A stretch of 64,000 nt of DNA from Antitrichia curtipendula (lineage: Eukaryota > Streptophyta > Bryopsida > Hypnales > Leucodontaceae), in the NCBI GenBank assembly GCA_951230915.1, contig OX579638.1, positions 3,614,696 to 3,678,695 on the forward strand, given 5' to 3'. The notes beneath the pieces were generated by a model. That model searched no databases. It worked only from the letters and a program-made list of their open reading frames with translations, and was not told where the DNA came from. A program made the position numbers and the translations under genes. This document shows, piece after piece, positions 22,703-35,248 of the stretch (its first letter is position 1; each line of letters begins with the position of its first letter).

Positions 22703-25700
22703 TCAAAGCCCCCCATATCTACGATCAACTCCTTCCACCCATTGGTTATAGGCGGCCTCATAAAGAAAAGACTCCAAGGAAAAAATAAATTGTGCATGCA
22801 TTCCTACAACACACTCTAGATGAGTGTCCAAAGCATTTCTCAATTTGTTCTTGAGGAATGACAAAGAACTGAAACATCGTTCATCTTCAACGGACCCTAT
22901 GACTTGCACAATTGCAATTTGAGCTAATTTATAGTACTCAAGAAAAACTTTGACCTTGAGTACAATGCAAGAATCCAAGTACTGCCAGAGTCGGGTGAGT
23001 GGGTTCAAGTCATAAGGCGGCTCCATATGCTTCTTGGAATTGTTGAGCATGGCCATCTTGAATAAACCTTGCTCAGTTTCCAATCTGTACTTGTCCAAAA
23101 TATGGGGAACCAACTGCTTCACCTTGTCAGGGTCAATTAGTTTAGATTCACAGTAGAATGACATAAGAATGGACAAGTGCTTAGGGAAACACTCTTCAGC
23201 TTCAGGCTGCAACCAGTATTCGGGGTACACCCCCCCTCCAAAGCATCCATAACATTGTGGGATGGAAATCGAGCAGTCAGCTCCCTCAACAGCTGCCGAG
23301 CTGCCCCTGTGAAAATCAAGCATTATGTAATTAGCCATTTAGGACTAGAAATAGATCAATGGCAAATTCAATAAAATTACAAAGAAGAATTCAAAATAGC
23401 AACCAAAACAAAAATCAGCTTTAGCTTCATAGGACTCATAGTAAACATTCAATTTACAAGGAAAAAATACACAAACAAGGCATATGTTCAAAACCTGTGC
23501 ACACTCTCACAGAGTTGACAATTGATGCCATCACATCTCTATCCACTAGTGATCCGTCATGTACAGCCCATAGCTTTTCACTATTGGCCACAAAAACGAG
23601 TTGGGCAGATTCATTATTTAGGTCGGACACCCATTTCGTGTGGATTTGATTGTGAGAACATTCAGTGAAGTTTTTAAAAGCCCAAAACTCGTCCCCAACG
23701 AAAGCAGTGGTCTTGTCCACGTACAACATGTATAGCTGGCCTTCAACAATCTTAAGTGCGGCTACAAAATCACATATAAAAACGTCTCTCTTTTGTGCAA
23801 AAGTGACCAGTAAATCCACCGTTTTTAGGAGTGGCAGTAAAGCGGTCATTCCAAGAAGTGAATATGGGTCCAGCAAGAGGCTTAAACATTTCTGCAAAAA
23901 ACAAACCACACTTTCAGGTCAGTTACAGTCCTCATTTTGGGCTAGTGTTTGCTGAAAACTCAAAATGCAACAAATTGTAGGCAATTAGGTAGACCTTTCA
24001 GAGACCTCTAGCATACCATCCCTAGATTCCCAAGGAAATTCTAAAAACAACAATTAGTCAAGGGAAGGACCATGGATCCAGGCATCATCCAGGCATTATG
24101 CACAAACTCCATAGCTGACACCCACCTCCAAAATCTAAAATGGTATAGGGCATAGAAACTACAACATGCAAATTGGTAGTCTAGAACCTTCAAGTCCCAA
24201 ACCGTGGCTTTCCAAAAAAACAAAAAGGCCAAGGTTTAGGGATGTTCTCACCTCCGCAGCGTCGTTCTTCCCCACGTCTGCCTTCATTTTTGCAACAAGA
24301 GTCCTGTAGTCTGCCAACAATCTCCTCAACGGCTCAAGCAGTGACACCCACCTGGTCGAAACTTGAAGAAGAGGCTTGAGTCCTTTCGTTTCCATTACTT
24401 CTGCTAATTTTTGGTATTCAGAGAACCGCTTTGGACTCTTGCTGAAATACAAGTGAATCTTCTAAATCACCTGCTCGACAACTGCAAACAAAGGTAAGGC
24501 AGATAATGATTTTACTGCCAGGTTGCATCTGTGGGCCATGCAATGCACCCCAATACAAAATGGAGCAAATTTCGTAGCGATTTGGGTGGTCACTCCACTG
24601 CGGATGCCTTGGAACGTGCTAACGCCGTCAGCACCAAAACAAATCAACCTCTTTGATATTTGCTCGAAAGTGAGGTTGCCACCAAATTGTAAGGCCTTCA
24701 TTAAAATCAAAGTGAGGCTGTCTACACCAGACCCATCCACCAAGTGCTGCAAAGAAATCAAAAGTGGAATTCTAACATAACTTTCGACCACATATGCATG
24801 AATGTATAGCCAGCTTCCGTTATCAACAGTTGTGACCTTGTCACAAGTCAAAGACACAAACTGGGCAGCATCTAGTTTTTTCTTCATAGCTTCTTTGACT
24901 TGGTAGTACAAGGAATTAGCCATCTGCCAACCAGAACTATCGCTCTAGTGCATCCTTGGCAAGTTAGGAACATTGAAAAAAGCATACAGTACTTCTCTTT
25001 CCTCATACTCCAACATGGGACGGCCACTTGCCAAAATCTGATAAATCGTGCATACTTGCACGGTTTTTTTGGAGCGAGCCATTGATGGATTAGCCTACAT
25101 TTGCTGAAGCACAGATGATGGCTACATACTTACAAAAAGCCGTAAGTTGACTTGATGACGACAAGTTTTTGAAACATACCACTCACCTTTCTGTACTTTG
25201 TACCTTGCCATATCAAACGCAGTTTTCCTCCTTCCTTCACGTTTTAGAAGTGTATCCCACTTTGGACCCAAGATCTTCGGATTCTTTTTTAAAGTGGAGC
25301 ACACAGTACATTTCACGAGGTGAATGTGTCCATCAGTCCCTTGGATAGGCTCCGCCCAGACCAGCTTTGCAGCCCACTCATTCTGGAAGCGTCGAGTTTT
25401 GTTATAGTTCAACTTTGCTTTTTTGGGTGGAGGCGGGATTTCCTTGAAGCTGTCGTCAGATTGCACTTCCTCTTCTCCATTGGAAATGCACACCAAATCT
25501 TCTCTCAGTTGCTGGTGTACATCTACAAATGATGCTACAGCTTCAATGAGGCTACTGCTTGTACTTCCATGTTGTGACCCAATCTGAGGTTGAGGATCTA
25601 GACCCTTTGTGTCTATAGAGACAGAGATGAAGGAGGTGTTTTGGGAAGGTAGTTGAGAGCTCGGAGACTTGGGATCTGCCAACGTCAAGTCACATAATGG

Positions 25701-26042
25701 AGGCAAAGGCTGTGGGTAGGACGAGTTTCGTGAACTGTTGAAGTATTTGGCGATCGATGTGGCCTCTCTAGCACCTCAACAAGTTGTACTGTCTTGGATG
25801 CAGATCGCCTTGCCTTTCATCTCGCGCCGTCTGAGAGCAGCCTCTCATTCAGCTTTGCGCGCAACTGCTCCCGCTGCCCTTATAGAGATGGATCCAGCAA
25901 CCTCCTGCACAGTTGCACCAACCCGTCCAACAACCTCTTGCACAGTCGCTTCTCCGAGTAGAATGCTGATGTTTGCAAGCGCTCCAATCGCAGCCATGGC
26001 TCCCTCCACATTCTGACAAACGGACTCCTCACCCTCACCCAT
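22703..26042 (-). pseudogene. hAT transposase pseudogene
   Basis: Start ATG at 26042. One long first exon runs to a GT donor after 24252, then exons 23891-23495 and 23306-22703. Introns are GT-AG (24251-23892 and 23494-23307). The N-terminus has an Ala- and Glu-rich segment. At about 25,400-25,150 there is a zinc-finger-like region (KCTVC, later KTCRH) of the type seen in BED/ZNF862-like plant hAT proteins. The middle contains LTCDKVTTVDNGSW and HCMAHRCNLAVKSL. The last exon has the hAT dimerisation block with VEDERCFSSLSFLKNKLRN. The frame of the first exon is continuous, yet six stops interrupt it: TGA at 25845 and 25776, TAG at 25122, 25095, 24945 and 24462 (lowest coordinate of each). The last exon also changes frame at a run of seven C's, 23230-23236. 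It cannot make a full transposase. Confidence 0.85.
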
Positions 26043-26900
26043 CGCAACCTCACTCTGCCAACCAAAAGATCACAGAAATGAGAAGGAACAAAGAAAATCA
26101 AACACCCGTTGGCGATCAGGTCAAACCATGGGGAGGTTGCTTAAAGCATGAACACTGCAATGTTTACCACTACCTTTGGCGAAGAACTTTCAAACCATGG
26201 TGTTGTTGATAGGACCCAAAACCAAAAACAGAGCTCACAAAGGAGACACAGAGCGATGCAAGTATATTTTAATGTAGAACTCATTGCACTCAACTAAACG
26301 ACAATGAGATGACCAACAACAAGAAGAGTGATCATACCCTAATATACTCCACAAGCGATTCTTGTTGCCTCCCATCTGCAAAAAAAACCCAAGCCTAATG
26401 CAACAAGTGCATTGGAAACCGAAGCGCCTCCCAATGCTGTCCATCTCCATTACAATAAACACAGCACCTCTAGCAAAGTAATGCAAACACCGCCAAAACA
26501 CCTCTCCAAATGAACTACAAATCACCCAAAATCAATAGCACAGCACCACAACTTCACAATGGAGACGATTAAGAGAAAGGTGGCGAAATTTGAATTCTAG
26601 TCAGAGTGCAAGGATCTCTAGTAGATTTGGCGATTGTGCATTGCAAGCCAACATCCTTCTGGCAATGAAGAAAACTGGAAAACAATAAGGCTGGCGATGA
26701 AGAATAACGCAAAGGAAGGAGGGAAGGCGATGGACGAGCGGTGCCTGTTGCGCAGAGGGCGACGGAGGTGGCTCGCAGGGGGCAAACGGGTGCCCAATTT
26801 CAAATTTGGGGCGCGTAGGGAGCGTGCCAGGAGGCGACAAGCGTGGCTGCGACAGGCACTACCAGGCCACAAGCCCTAAACCCTAAGCAGAAGTCTGGCT
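26043..26900. other. 5' region of the hAT element
   Basis: Upstream of the transposase start, relatively GC-rich to about 26,880. ORFs here on both strands (for example minus 26,618-26,872, plus 26,634-26,879) show no motif; it probably holds the transposase promoter and 5' UTR. A CCCTAAACCCTAA run lies at 26,873-26,885. Confidence 0.4.
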
Positions 26901-27112
26901 CCCAAAATTTTATTTATTTTTAAATCGTAAAGGCTGGTTTCACCTGGAATTTTGGCCGGGTGATTTTTGGCACCATTTCGCCAGAAATAAAAGGGCTGAT
27001 CCCTATCATTTTTTGCTTGCCATTGCCCCATACTCCAAAAACTTGCGTTGGCCATTGATCTTGCAACCTTGTATTGTTACTCTCTAGTTTGTTCTCACAA
27101 TTATTTCTTTTA

Positions 27113-27331
27113 CACTATAAGAAACCCACATTTCAATTGACGAGCCCAAACTTTTTTAAATGGATTTTAGATGACATCCAATGCAACAACTCATGTTTTA
27201 TGTCAACTTTGATGTTACGTTGGACGTTTTTGTTGACATAAAAACATGGGTTGTTGCATTGGATGTCACCTAAAATCTATTTTAAAAAATTTGAGTAGGT
27301 CACCTAAAACGCGGGTTGGTTTTTTATAGTG
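27113..27331. mobile_element. CACTA-type MITE, fold-back
   Basis: Starts CACTATAAGAAACCCAC and ends GGGTTGGTTTTTTATAGTG, with TTA on both sides (27,110-27,112 and 27,332-27,334), the 3-bp duplication of CACTA elements. The two halves are inverted copies, with shared blocks GACATCCAATGCAACAAC and ATGTCAAC around a ~24-base centre, so nearly the whole 219 bp folds back. Confidence 0.8.
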
Positions 27332-27334
27332 TTA

Positions 27335-30057
27335 TGAGATTCAATTCTATAAGTTTCTCCCATGCTTCCTTGACTTTAGCCCTTTGTGCCTAGTCAATGT
27401 TCATCTTTTTTAATCTCTCACTATTGTCTTAAGTAGTCACTACTTTTGTTGCTAGTGTCATAAAAGTCTCATTGGATTGAGCTCCAATCCTTCTTCTACC
27501 TAAAATTATTGTTTAAATGTTTAGAGTCATTCATGTCTTAGAATTATTTTTATAGATAGAAGTGTAGTCAATGCTCTATAATTATGAAAATGACTAAGCT
27601 ACACCTCTACTCTCTCTGAATGTTATCCTAAACCCAACATTGTAATTAAAATTTGATTAGGGTTCCCACTCTCCTTCATTGTAGAAGAGAAGTCCAACGG
27701 CAAAGTCATAGGACAAGTCATATGCACCTCTATATTTTTATAAATTCTTCATGACTGTTTGAGTATCCAATATTTGTGATTTATTAAGGCACCCCCTTAC
27801 TAATCCCAAAATTGCCCTATGTCATTTGGTTTACAAATTACATGAGATTGATTAAATATCAGTAAAATCTATATTATTCACCTAATTCAAAAAGTTGCTA
27901 CCCCATTTTTTAAGCCTTCCTCCAAAATTTTGTTAAACAACAATTCTTATTCTCCTCCTACAAATATTGCACACTTCCATATAGAATTTTAGAAAATCTT
28001 TTGTCTTTACTACTGTAAATAATCAACCAAACCTTGCAACTAAGCCTTGCTTAAAAGTTTGCTTTCATTGAATGTGGTAGAGAAACAAATATACATCTGG
28101 AATTTTTTTTAAGTAGAGTAATGGAGCTTTAAATATAAAGCCTTTATTTTTAGAAATTTTCTTCTTCCCATCTAATAAAGATACAACATACCTATTTATG
28201 CCATTCAAAGAATTTTGCATAATGTGAAATATAATTTATTTTTTGGCATGCATAATTATCATTAATTCATTATTTTTTTTATGCAGTTTCAATCTAGTAT
28301 AGTATTTTTTTTTACTTTAAAAATAATGCATTATAGACATATAATTAAAATATAATTACAATTTAATTAATTAATTTATAAAATTTGGACATATATCACC
28401 TGAACTCTTGTTGGTGTGACACAATCTAGTGAAAAGAGGCAACACAGTTGTGTGTGTCCCCCACCACACACACAAACCACAAAAATCAGGAGCTGTCTGA
28501 TTCATTTCAACACCCCCCCTCCAAGAAAAATCAATAGCCATCAGATGTACATACAAAATATGATACGAATACAAATACAAATATGATACAATCATATACG
28601 GATACAAACGACGGGATATGGATACAACAGTATAAGATTATCCCCATACTGATTGTTTGCAATCCCACCCTCCCAAAATTATAAGAGGGTGTGTGGTGGG
28701 GTTAAAGTTTTCATTAAACTTTTTTTTTGTCATGGTGCATAGTTTCACACTAAAATCTGAATTTTTTGAGTTGTGCGCACAAAGTGTCACTATGCCTATG
28801 CACTCAAAAGTGGCTGCACCAGCCAGACTCTCGTTGGTGTGATTTTCAAATCTTTTTTGAAAGGGAAAGATGTGCATATAGATATTTCATACATATATTT
28901 GCAATCAAAATTTTAAGATTTATCACAAATGTTTTCAATAAATTATTATGTATACCATATAAATTGACTTCAAAAATTTGCCAAGAATAGATTTTTGTTT
29001 CATATAGCTCCCGGACCAATTTCTTGAAAATGTTCATCATCCCACCCATTGGATGTCAACTTTCTTAAGAGTTATAATATTAAATGTTGTCCTAAGAGAC
29101 ACCTTTTTAGCTCTTATAAATTATCCATTCTCTTTTAATTGATCAAATCTTCCACTATTTCTTTCCATTATATAAACAACTCTACACAAACCAACATATG
29201 TTTTTTTCCAAACAATGGTCTTATAGTTGGTTGAAGAATGTTATGGTGAACTAGGTAACTAGCCCCCCCCCCCTCCCCATTTGGTTACTAGATTGCATTT
29301 TGATTCTTACTCAACTTGTATTTTTGGGAACAACAAGGCAAGATTGCATGCAATCTAATCACGTTGAGTTGTTTTCTTCCTAAATTGATGTTCAAGTCCT
29401 ACCCTCGCACAATGAACAAATTTGAAGATTTTTTTCTACCACTTGAGGTTCAAATATTTGTTAAGTCTTGAGTTTTCTTTATAGCTTGGTATTGCAAACG
29501 TGAAAGTAAAAGAATTAAATATAGGAAGACGACTCATAACTTGTGTAATTTGATTGCTAGCAACTATGCCTTCTTTTCATTTTGAAATTGCATATTGGAT
29601 AAAAATTCAAATTTAATTTAAAATTACAAGTGTATGATGGACCAATTAAGGTGACACTTTACAACTATTAAAAACTAGAATTTGTAAAGTTAATTTTTGA
29701 GGACCATATTTAAAAGAAGATGCTATTTTTGAATTTCACATACTTTTATTGACAATTTATCAAATACTAATACAAATTTGTTCAATCATTAATCCATTAA
29801 GGCCATTTGATAGTCATTTTTTAATTTTGAGCAATTTGAAAAAGATGAAATGAACCTTTCAATAATTACATTTTTCATGTCATCTTCATTTTATGTTATT
29901 TCTAGTTAGGAATAACAAAATAAAATCTCTGCAACCAAAAAATTATATAAAAATTAAAATAGCTAAAGTATTTAAGATAATTTGAGAGCTAAAATTTTTA
30001 TTATAAATGGAGAGTATTGGTTTTCCAACCATCAAATCTTTTACCTGATTTCACCAA
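27335..30057. other. AT-rich intergenic stretch
   Basis: No gene supported. Contains a C-rich tract at about 29,263-29,278. The ORFs (for example minus 28,371-28,607, minus 28,638-28,877) are short, overlap in several frames and lack motifs. Confidence 0.4.
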
Positions 30058-30061
30058 TTAA

Positions 30062-30998
30062 CCCCTAAAAGACCAAAGTGCATTTTTTGGCAACATAGCA
30101 ATTTTTGGCAACTCATTATGAATGGGATTTTCTTTTTTATAAATTTTAACATAATATTTTCTTTAAGAGTAGCTTTAAGGTCCATAAAATTTCATAACTT
30201 TTGACTACATTGTCAAAAAGTTATTGAATGATATGTAGTTTTCAATGTTCAGCGTGTAGTCTGAGCAATAAAAAAAACTTCTTTAAAAATCACTTTTTGA
30301 AAAAATAAAAATTTGAAATTATTTTTTCTGGATTTCTATATGCATGAAAACATTGAATCATTCCATTTTGAATAATGAGATGAAAGTTATAAGGAGTTTT
30401 AGTTGAGGGCACTTTACAAGTAGTTATGAAATTTCTATTCTAAAATAAACTTTGAAGTCCTTTATTTTACTCAAGTTTTAATATTTTTGGAAAAAATATA
30501 AACATTAGGTTTAGATTTTTTTATTATAGAATTACAACCATTGGAATTGTGATTTTTCAATTTCATAAATAAATGGTTAACAATTTAGTATTTTGAATCA
30601 TTCTCTACTTCTTTCTAATTCTTATATTTTTCCTATACGTTGTACAATTCCAAATGATTTAAAAAAATTCAGTCATTTAGCCAACTTGCCTTGAAGGATG
30701 AATTTGAAGAGTTACAACCATTTTGGATTTTTTTCCATAAAGATCTAACCTTATGAAGTGCAGCTGCCCGATTTTTTGCAAGGCCAAAAAAAGGATTTTT
30801 GTCATTTCAAATGCTAATATCTTGCAATCTACATGGTAGAATTTTCTGAATTTTTTCCACATCTTGCAAAACCAGCGTACTATAATATCCTACGGTCACA
30901 TTTGTCCAAAAAAGAAAAATTCTAAAATTTGATACTTGTATTAGAAATTGTAATTTAGGAGCGTTTTGGATGAAAACATAGTCAAAAATGTTTAGGGG
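30062..30998 (+). mobile_element. TTAA-flanked element C
   Basis: Perfect TTAA on both sides (30,058-30,061 and 30,999-31,002). Left terminus CCCCTAAAAGACCAAAG, right terminus AAATGTTTAGGGG. The bases beyond TTAA differ on the two sides, so the duplication is exactly TTAA. The interior matches element A. 937 bp, no coding capacity. Confidence 0.75.
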
Positions 30999-31326
30999 TT
31001 AATGTATGTTGGAAGAAATTAAAAGCTAAAAGTAAAAGATATATTAATTTTGATAAATATTTGAATTTTGGATGCTTCGATGTTGCTTTATAGAAACTAA
31101 TAATTTGTTTGAAATTTGAGAGCAATGTTTTTGAATGTGACTTGTAATTATGATTTTTAACATTTCATTTTAAAAATGAGAAAGAAAAAATACAAAGTGA
31201 ATTAAAAAATCTGTGTCAAAATTTGACATATAGAACATTAAGTATACAACATATAGTTGAAAATTATTAACCTTAGCAAACCCGTTCAAATTTGTATTGT
31301 AGCTTTGTCAAAGATTGAGAATGTTA

Positions 31327-31648
31327 AATGGCAATTTCGTTAAAATGGCGGTATTCCGTATGCCATTTTCAGAGTGGCCACTTTGAACTGCGAAAGTGAC
31401 ATCTATGAGGAATATAGATTACATAAATCTTTGTCTTATATAGATTTCAGAAATCTAGCACTAGTGTACATTTCAAATCGCGTGGTCTGAACTTTGAAAG
31501 CAACATCTATTACTATTATAGATTTCAGACATCTATAAATGGTTTAGATTTCAAAAATCTAGGACAGTTGAACATTTCAGAGCGGCCGCTCTGAACTGTG
31601 AAAACTGCCAAAGTTACGGAATTTTGCCATTTTAACGAAATTGCCCTT
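31327..31648. mobile_element. Hairpin MITE with GGCAATTTCGTTAAAATGGC termini
   Basis: The arms share GGCAATTTCGTTAAAATGGC and its complement, followed by ATTCCGTA on each arm. Flanked by GTTA (31,323-31,326 and 31,649-31,652). Inside are further palindromes: CAGAGCGGCCGCTCTG, and short TAGATTTC...GAAATCTA hairpins. 322 bp, no ORF. The superfamily is not clear from a 4-bp flank; a Mutator-like origin is possible. Confidence 0.7.
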
Positions 31649-31652
31649 GTTA

Positions 31653-32757
31653 CAATTTAAGTATCCATGATGCAAGTGATTATATAGGATTTGAAACATC
31701 ATAAAAATGTAGTATATATGATGGGATATATGAATGTAAAGATTTACTAATAATCATAGGAATTGAAAGGTAGCCTTTATAATCCTTTACACCAATCACT
31801 TGTCAATATCTTTATTTCTTTACTTGGTGGTCAAGGTGTAGGCATTCCCTTCCAAATAATTAATTAAAGTTTGTGAATGTCATTCAATAAATGATTGAAA
31901 ATGAAAATATTTGTTTTTCTATACATAAATGTACAAAAAAAAAACATCTCCAAAACTCAGGCATTTAATTTTAGAATTTTTTTTTATCAATCCTGACCAC
32001 CGGGTATAGTATTACATGTATATTGGTATGCTACTTCTTGTAGAATAACAAAGTGATATTGAGAATACAAAAGGAGTTTCAAATGAGGCCTCTGGGCTCT
32101 AATGAAGACTTAACATTCTTGATAGAAAGAAAGGGGTGTCCTTCAACAATGGCACTATAATACAAAATATATTTGTATTGGAGCATGTATAATGCAAACA
32201 TATGATATAAGTCCAATAATGTCAAATGGTGGGCATGGAATACAACCCATAATCGATTTTTTTTTATTATTGGCAACAACTTCCCAATGCGATCCTACCA
32301 CTTTGAACCCTAAATTTCTTTCCACAACGATTTTTTTTTTTTTTTTCCCAAAGATGGGAAGTTTGGATCTCAAGGATCATGTAGAGAGACAAGTTGCCGG
32401 CTCTTCACATTGTGCCAAGAAATGGTAGTGTGGAGGGGCAAAATTTGAAGCTTACAAGTTTGGAGCGGCTATTAATGGTCGTGTTGAAGAGCCAATAATT
32501 CCTTTTAAAATCAGACCATACAACTATTCCAATATTGGGCTTTAGTATACACTAGATGCTCTTATAGTGGCCTACAATACATGAAAAGACTATGATTATT
32601 AAAGAAGACTTAATTCAGAGACAGCAAGAGGGTCCATTCCTTGAAGTTCAAGCATGTTATGGAAAAACAAGCTCTCCGACTATACACTACAAAGTGATAA
32701 TAGAGAGGTATACGTGAACAGCGAACTCAGTCGGAGATCCTTTCAAATATTGAAAAA
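31653..32757. other. Intergenic region upstream of histone H4
   Basis: No gene recognised. The ORFs at 32,155-32,373 (minus) and 32,192-32,428 (plus) overlap on opposite strands without motifs. The H4 promoter should occupy the right end. Confidence 0.4.
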
Positions 32758-33260
<503 letters not shown>

Positions 33261-34440
33261 GTTGCTTTTGCACTTCTGCGCGTCTGTACGTCACTAAATG
33301 GTATTACTTAATACCATCCTTGCATACATTTTTGTCAAGTTCGTTGGGTATTGAGTCTGAAGCTCTTTGTAGGTGTGGAGTATGCTGTGTACCGGCGTTT
33401 TTGTTCCTTCTTCTATCACTTCTGTTCCTGCGCCACTTCGGTTTTGGGACATTGTATGATTTTACTGTATCAGGTTAGTAATGGATATGCAACATTGAGT
33501 TTCCTTTCATAGAAGTCTTTGCATATCTCTCTACTGGTCGCTGTTTTTTTGGTTTCGAGTATTTTCATTCCCCTGGAAAGTAATTTCCTCGATTAACCTT
33601 CTTATGGTATAAATATTTATTTCAGTTCCTTTATTGAATGCACAGGTTTGCACTTAGACGTCTTCGTACTTTGTGTGGTCCATATTAACTCGACCGTCCG
33701 TGCTTTCGATTAGAACGAACGATTTTGTGTGCTGTCTTTTGAGGCAGAGATAGTCTTCAAATACTTTCAATTAGTTTTTGTTACCCCCCATTCTTGCATT
33801 TGCTACTTGACTCTGCTGAGTTGTCTGAAAATGTTTCTATATCTGTCTTGTGTATGCATACATATACATATCCCAGACTATCCAAATCCAACAATATAGG
33901 TATCCGTATTATTTATTTTCAAGATCAACGGCAGTGGAGGGGGAATTGTTGTTCATGAGATCAACGGCTCTCAATTTTTACAAAGAGGGGGGGCGTTAAT
34001 TGCAACCTGAACCTGGATGCATCATCACAGGAGATGGGGAGGCTTATTATGTAAGAACCCATCAGCGCGAAAAGTATATGTACTGAACTATGTGAGATCG
34101 GGAGAGAGCTGGGCACATAAATAAACGGATGAGTGCCTGATTAACACTTGCTCTCAGGTGATTAGAAGTGCGGTGCACCCACCACGCTTTTATACAAACT
34201 GGTTGCAAGCTAGGGTCTCCGATCTTGAGAAACGGTAATCACGTCGTCGTCGTCGTCTCCGATCAAGTATGAAAATTTTAGGAATTCTATTTCAATGAGC
34301 AGCCTATTCGTATATTCGCCGCGAATTTAATCCGTCAGGTTGTGTCCCGGTAGTAGTCTTACAATCCCGTATGAGATCGATTTGCATCGGGAAGTCCACA
34401 AACTGCACCCTACAACTTCTTGGGAGAGTCATACACTATT
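33261..34440. other. 3' flank of H4 and unique intergenic DNA
   Basis: Contains the presumed polyadenylated 3' UTR of H4. Beyond about 33,900 the sequence is of mixed composition, with a GTC trinucleotide run near 34,243-34,257. I tested it for tRNA or snRNA features and found none convincing. Confidence 0.4.
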
Positions 34441-34529
34441 GAAATTCAAATTTCTAAAAATGGAAGTGTGGAGATTTGAAGTGTGGTTCTTTCCCATTTC
34501 TCATAAAAAAATTTAAAAAAAATTACCAC

Positions 34530-35244
34530 TGGTGAAGTGAAAATAAGAATGTTTGACCATGAGGGTGTTACAACTCCAAAAGTGATGTGAAGTCTTCCAA
34601 TCTTCTTATCACAAGTCAAACCTAAAAATGAGGTGTTAAAAAAAAATCGAGGTTAAAGGGCCTAAAGTGTATGACTCAAGTGTATGACCCAAGTCAAATG
34701 CCTTTTTAAAATCATTGTTCTCTAGAATTTTATAAAATGATTTTTAAATCTCATTTTTTCTCCAAGATCTACACTAAATAGTGAAATTAGGTTGCCTTTA
34801 CAATTAGGTTGCCTTACTCTCAAAAGTTATTGTGTAAGCCATCAAAGTCAAAATATCTCTACAAGTACTTCCATTTATATATATGGAGGTTCATGAGTTC
34901 CAACTACATTAAAAAACGAATTCAAAAGTAGTATTTTCTTGTATAGAAACAATAAATATTTAAATAGTGTAGAACGTCGAGAAATTAGTAAGGGGCAACC
35001 TAATTTCACTATTCAGTGTAATGTATTTGAGGCTCACTTCTAAAAGCTCTCAACAGTACGAGAAGTCAAGATTGCTATGGGTACCCTCACAACAAAATCT
35101 TGAATAGAAAAATCAAATGCAAAAAATATACTTCAAGAAGAACTTTCTAAAAATAAAAACTATTAAAAATAGCATCTTGGTTAGGTTTTATTTAACTTCA
35201 AAGTTTTGCAAACAACAAAATTTGGTGCCTCGGGCATTTAGGAA
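34530..35244 (+). mobile_element. 5'-truncated TTAA element I with nested MITE
   Basis: From about 34,530 the sequence matches element H from about 7,655 to its right end. It finishes CTCGGGCATTTAGGAA followed by TTAA at 35,245-35,248. The left terminus is missing. A 247-bp MITE (34,772-35,018) interrupts it. Confidence 0.5.
34772..35018. mobile_element. Nested MITE, TIR CACTRAATAGTGAAATTAGG
   Basis: Starts CACTAAATAGTGAAATTAGG and ends with the inverted copy (one change), then TA on each side (34,770-34,771 and 35,019-35,020). The corresponding place in element H (about 7,870, GATCTAGTGTATTTGAGG) is uninterrupted and contains a single TA, so the empty site is visible within the window. It is not a CACTA element despite the first five bases, because the duplication is TA rather than 3 bp. 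Confidence 0.75.
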
Positions 35245-35248
35245 TTAA

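Larger units (their letters stand above)
22181..26998 (-). mobile_element. hAT-superfamily transposon (4.8 kb)
   Basis: The termini are CAGCCCTTTTTTTA at the left and, in inverted orientation, CAGCCCTTTTATTT at the right, flanked by an 8-bp target duplication. Both are hallmarks of hAT elements. The interior carries one minus-strand transposase gene with an intact-looking intron structure but many stops, so this copy is dead. Mobilisation in trans is possible in principle because both termini survive. Confidence 0.85.

Noticed and set aside
24462..25124. TAG-only stops in the middle of the hAT transposase as a recoded amber codon
   Set aside because: H4 and ALDH genes show normal code, TGA stops also occur in the same frame, and mutation of CAG or TGG codons explains them.
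34140..34260. Possible small RNA gene near the GTC repeat
   Set aside because: No snRNA promoter element, no tRNA boxes and no stable fold recognised by eye.
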